Shown here one piece after another: positions 13,681 through 16,941 of a stretch of 16,941 bases of DNA. Below the pieces are notes generated by a model that was given only the letters and a program-made list of their open reading frames with translations, did not search any database and was not told the DNA's origin. The translations under genes and the position numbers were made by a program. The stretch comes from Deltaproteobacteria bacterium ADurb.Bin026. Lineage in GTDB: Bacteria; Desulfobacterota; Syntrophorhabdia; Syntrophorhabdales; Syntrophorhabdaceae. The stretch covers positions 1-16,941 of the forward strand of contig MWEV01000070.1 of NCBI GenBank assembly GCA_002071245.1, read 5' to 3'. Numbering within the stretch: position 1 is the stretch's first letter; each line of letters begins with the position of its first letter.

Positions 13681-14691
13681 TTGGATATAAGCGCCTTAAA
13701 AAGCATAATCGAGAAAGAGATATCTTCTGTTAGCAATATTGAACAGTTAGAGAAGACAAAGATATCGCTTCTTGGCAGAAAGGGTATCATTTCTGAGCAT
13801 ATAGACAAAATAAAAACCCTTGACAAGGAAGAAAGGAAGTTTTTTGGCAGGGAGCTTAATCAGCTCAAGGAATGGACTGACAAAAGATTCATCGAACTGA
13901 AACGTTTTTACGAGGACGAAGAGAAAAAGAAAAGGGAAAGGGCAACGTGGATCGATATCACAATGCCTGGAAAGGTCCCTATTGTTGGAAAAAAGCATCC
14001 TATTACCCAAACAATGGAAGAAATAACAAGGATATTTTTATCACTTGGTTTTTCCGTTGCCAAGGGGCCTGACATCGAATCGGATTATTACAATTTTGAA
14101 GCGCTCAACATACCGAACGACCACCCTGCCCGCGATATGCAGGATACTTTTTATATAAAAAAGGGTGTTGTATTGAGGACACACACATCCCCTGTCCAGA
14201 TAAGGGTAATGGAATCACAGCTCCCCCCTGTTAAGATTATTGCACCTGGAGCTGTTTACAGATGTGACAGTGATGTATCCCATACGCCTATGTTTCACCA
14301 GGTAGAGGGATTAATGGTGGACAGGCATGTGCGGTTTTCAGATTTGAAGGGTATATTGAGCATTTTTGTCCAGGAGATGTTTGGAAGCAATACGCCCTTG
14401 AGGTTTAGACCAAGCTATTTTCCTTTTACAGAACCGTCTGCAGAGGTCGACATAGGGTGCGTCATATGTAGCGGAAAGGGATGCAGGGTATGCAAAGATA
14501 CTGGCTGGCTTGAAATACTCGGCTCAGGTATGGTTCACCCACAGGTATTCAGGATTGTTGGATATGACCCAGAAGAGGTTTCTGGTTTTGCTTTTGGTAT
14601 GGGGGTGGAAAGGGTTGCAATGATAAGGTTCGGTATTGATGATATAAGGCAATTTTTTTATAATGATATTAGATTTCTTTCTCAATTCTGA
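13681..14691 (+). CDS. pheS: Phenylalanyl-tRNA synthetase alpha subunit
   Basis: A 336-residue catalytic subunit of the alpha2-beta2 enzyme that charges tRNA-Phe. An N-terminal coiled-coil arm (about 1-90) for tRNA binding precedes the class II core: HTSPVQIRVM, SHTPMFHQVEGLMVD (motif 2 region), FTEPSAEVDIG, and HPQVFRIVGYDPEEVSGFAF then GMGVERVAMIRFGIDDIRQF (motif 3). A four-cysteine knuckle, Cys260, Cys263, Cys268 and Cys271 (CVICSGKGCRVC), is inserted before GWLEILGSG; it is known in many bacterial PheS proteins and probably binds zinc. The start is TTG 13681 with AGGTGA (13672-13677) close upstream; no in-frame ATG fits. The 41-base gap after rplT has a T tract (13651-13658) but no clear stem, so I do not call a terminator there. 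Confidence 0.97.
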   Translation: MDISALKSIIEKEISSVSNIEQLEKTKISLLGRKGIISEHIDKIKTLDKEERKFFGRELNQLKEWTDKRFIELKRFYEDEEKKKRERATWIDITMPGKVPIVGKKHPITQTMEEITRIFLSLGFSVAKGPDIESDYYNFEALNIPNDHPARDMQDTFYIKKGVVLRTHTSPVQIRVMESQLPPVKIIAPGAVYRCDSDVSHTPMFHQVEGLMVDRHVRFSDLKGILSIFVQEMFGSNTPLRFRPSYFPFTEPSAEVDIGCVICSGKGCRVCKDTGWLEILGSGMVHPQVFRIVGYDPEEVSGFAFGMGVERVAMIRFGIDDIRQFFYNDIRFLSQF

Positions 14692-14700
14692 GGTTAAATT

Positions 14701-16941
14701 TTGAAAGTCCCGTTTGAATGGTTAAAAGAATTTGTTGTGATAGATATAGACCCCTATGAGTTGGCCAAGAGACTTACCATGAGGGGGCTTGAGGTTGAAG
14801 CCATAGAAGAGTATAAGCCTTCCTTTGAAAATGTTCTCGTTGGAGAGATAATGTCAATTGATCGTCATCCATCAGCAGAACACCTTAACATATGCAACGT
14901 AAGTGACGGTAAAAACAATTATCCTGTTGTATGTGGCGCGGATAACATAAAAATGGGAGACAAGGTCCCCTTAGCCATGATAGATGCAAGACTTGCAAAT
15001 GGGATGATAATAGAGAAGAAGATATTAAAGGGCATTGAGTCCTATGGCATGCTTTGCTCAGAGATGGAATTAGGTCTTTCTGATGACCACTCAGGTATAT
15101 TCATTCTTGAAGATAGTGCAACAAAGGGTATGCCGCTTGAAGATGCTCTGAATATGAACGATGTTGTTTTTGATATAAATGTACCACCCAACAGGGGTGA
15201 TTGTCTTTCGATTTATGGAATTGCAAGGGAAGTGGGCAGTGTTCTTAACCAGAAGATAAGGATATTGCCTTCTGAACATGAAAATTTGGAAGAAATAGAT
15301 AATATCGATGATTTGATAGGCCTGAAAATAAATGCAATTGAGGCTTGTCCTCGATATGTCTTAAGGATGGTAAAGGATATAACCATTAAAAAATCACCAT
15401 ACTGGATGAGAAATAGAATCAGCAAGTGCGGGATGAGACCAATTAATAATATTGTTGATATTACAAACTATATAATGCTTGAGTTCGGTCAACCTCTCCA
15501 CGCCTTTGATTATGATAAACTCAACGGAAAAAGCATTGAAGTAAGATTAACGAATTCACCAACTGTTTTTCGTACGCTGGATGGGGTGGATAGGTCTTTA
15601 TCTTCAAACGACCTGATGATATGCGATAAAGCAGGTCCAGTAGCAATAGCAGGCATAATGGGTGGTGAAAACTCTGAAATTGAAGCTGATACAAAAAATG
15701 TTGCACTTGAAAGTGCATTTTTCAATCCATATTTTATAAGAAAAACTGCAAGGGGATTGGGTATCAGGTCAGAGGCATCGTTAAGGTTCGAGAAGGGTAT
15801 TGACATTGATTTAGTGGGTTTTGCGGCTGAAAGGGCAATTACGTTAATGCAAAAATTTTCAGGCGGCAAACTTGTAAAAGGACATAAAGAGATTTACGAA
15901 AAAAAGGATCTAAACCGTATTTTCGTGAGTTTAGGAAGGATTAACGAAATTCTTGGGACAACGATAGAGCAGCGTGACATTGTAAATGCACTTAGGTCAG
16001 TTGACATATATGTTGTCAGGGAAGAGGAGGGTGGTTTTTACGTCTCAATACCTACATTCAGACATGATATCAACGAGTACATAGACATCATAGAAGAGAT
16101 TGCAAGGATATATGGATATGAACGTATACCTGCTACCACACCTATAACAGCAACAAAAACACTTAAAAGAGACCTTGGAGAAAAGCAACTTGTCCTTACC
16201 AAGGATTATTTTAAATCAGCCGGCTTTTATGAATTGATAAATTTTGCGTTTTTCAATACCAAGGACATTGATAACTTTTTGATCGAACCCCCGGACAAAA
16301 GAGCCTTGAGTGTTAAGATAATGAACCCTATTTCAAAAGAATATGAAATCATGAGAACCTTTATTGCTGCAGGAGTGCTGAAAAACATCGCATATAACCT
16401 TAATAGGGGGGCAAAAAATCTCAGATTTTTTGAGGTTGGCAAGATTTTTAGTATAAATGAAGAAGGTCTTCCAATTGAATGCACGGCGGTATGTTTTGCC
16501 ATGACCGGAAAGGAAAGAGAATTTTTCTGGAGAGAAAAATCGTCGGTTTACGATTTTTTCGATATAAAAGGGGTGCTTGAAGGGTTGATGAATTGTTACA
16601 GATTGCAGTTTCATCTGGACAAGAGTACTGAACTGTTCCTTCAACAAAGTAAATCGGGTGATATTTTTATAAATGATATGAAGGTGGGTTGGATCGGAGA
16701 GATAAAAGACTCTGTCTTAAAAAATTATGAGATTGAACAAAAGGTATATTGTGCCGAGTTGAGATGTGATGAGATATGGAAAAGGGATAATCTTGTTCCA
16801 CAGTACGTTCCGATACCTAAGTATCCACAGGTTATAAGGGACTTCTCTTTTTTGATTGCTGATGAAACAGCGGTCTCATTCATAATTGAAAAAATAAAAG
16901 GGGTGTCGCCATTAATCGTTGACGTAGGGGTTTTTGATATG
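14701..16941 (+). CDS. pheT: Phenylalanyl-tRNA synthetase beta subunit (3' end outside window)
   Basis: The frame is open for all 747 codons to the last base, and the expected length is near 795, so about 50 residues are missing. It starts LKVPFEWLKEFV. Next comes the OB-fold tRNA-binding domain (about 40-150; VGEIMSIDRHPSAEHLNICN, VVCGADNIKMGD, GIESYGMLCSEMELGL). The B3/B4 domain with the editing site follows (about 210-390; RPINNIVDITNYIMLEFGQP, LHAFDYDKL, GIMGGENSEI), then the B5 domain (about 400-480) with DIIEEIARIYGYERIP just after it, the inactive class II-like core, and the beginning of the FDX-ACB anticodon domain (from about residue 703; IPKYPQVIRDFSFLI). The start is TTG 14701, with GAGGT (14690-14694) six bases upstream; the first ATG comes too late to include the conserved N-terminus. 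It lies nine bases after pheS. Confidence 0.97.
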   Translation, partial: MKVPFEWLKEFVVIDIDPYELAKRLTMRGLEVEAIEEYKPSFENVLVGEIMSIDRHPSAEHLNICNVSDGKNNYPVVCGADNIKMGDKVPLAMIDARLANGMIIEKKILKGIESYGMLCSEMELGLSDDHSGIFILEDSATKGMPLEDALNMNDVVFDINVPPNRGDCLSIYGIAREVGSVLNQKIRILPSEHENLEEIDNIDDLIGLKINAIEACPRYVLRMVKDITIKKSPYWMRNRISKCGMRPINNIVDITNYIMLEFGQPLHAFDYDKLNGKSIEVRLTNSPTVFRTLDGVDRSLSSNDLMICDKAGPVAIAGIMGGENSEIEADTKNVALESAFFNPYFIRKTARGLGIRSEASLRFEKGIDIDLVGFAAERAITLMQKFSGGKLVKGHKEIYEKKDLNRIFVSLGRINEILGTTIEQRDIVNALRSVDIYVVREEEGGFYVSIPTFRHDINEYIDIIEEIARIYGYERIPATTPITATKTLKRDLGEKQLVLTKDYFKSAGFYELINFAFFNTKDIDNFLIEPPDKRALSVKIMNPISKEYEIMRTFIAAGVLKNIAYNLNRGAKNLRFFEVGKIFSINEEGLPIECTAVCFAMTGKEREFFWREKSSVYDFFDIKGVLEGLMNCYRLQFHLDKSTELFLQQSKSGDIFINDMKVGWIGEIKDSVLKNYEIEQKVYCAELRCDEIWKRDNLVPQYVPIPKYPQVIRDFSFLIADETAVSFIIEKIKGVSPLIVDVGVFDM

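Noticed and set aside
1..16941. CRISPR arrays, tRNA or rRNA genes, insertion sequences, phage genes
   Set aside because: None seen: no regularly spaced repeats, no transposase or integrase frames, no cloverleaf-like sequence in the few gaps.

Overview
This window is a piece of an AT-rich bacterial chromosome, with non-AUG starts common. The gene content suggests an anaerobic bacterium of the Desulfobacterota/Deltaproteobacteria kind, possibly a syntroph. The reasons are the thiolase–crotonase–EtfBA acyl-CoA operon, the style of the translation genes and the polysaccharide genes. No marker fixes the taxon, so this placement is inference.

The layout has three blocks. (1) Positions 1-6459, plus strand, hold the end of an exopolysaccharide or O-antigen locus. 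It contains a NodU/CmcH-type O-carbamoyltransferase cut by the window edge, a 48-residue DUF5989-like membrane peptide (SxtK-like), an SxtJ-like membrane protein, a DUF1972/GT4 glycosyltransferase, a polyprenyl-phosphate sugar-phosphate transferase and a large TPR protein coupled to it through a TAATG overlap. Together they could start a lipid-linked glycan, extend it and carbamoylate it. (2) Positions 6540-10436, minus strand, hold a compact four-gene operon of thiolase, enoyl-CoA hydratase, EtfB and EtfA, which serves acyl-CoA chemistry and flavin-based electron transfer. A strong hairpin with A and T tracts (6495-6524) separates blocks 1 and 2 and could terminate transcription from both sides. 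(3) Positions 10783-16941, plus strand, hold the classic translation operon thrS-infC-rpmI-rplT-pheS-pheT, with pheT running off the window. A 346-base divergent promoter region (10437-10782) lies between blocks 2 and 3.

The most notable sequence-level points are these. infC appears to start at an AUA codon behind a perfect Shine-Dalgarno sequence, as expected for IF3 self-control. ThrRS lacks the N-terminal TGS domain. The thiolase carries an extra segment of about 34 residues. The carbamoyltransferase/SxtK-like/SxtJ-like triad recalls sxtI-sxtK-sxtJ of saxitoxin clusters, but sits in a glycan locus. I saw no CRISPR array, tRNA, rRNA, insertion sequence or phage gene, and no clear sign of a wholly new system. 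The poorly understood SxtJ/SxtK module is the nearest candidate.
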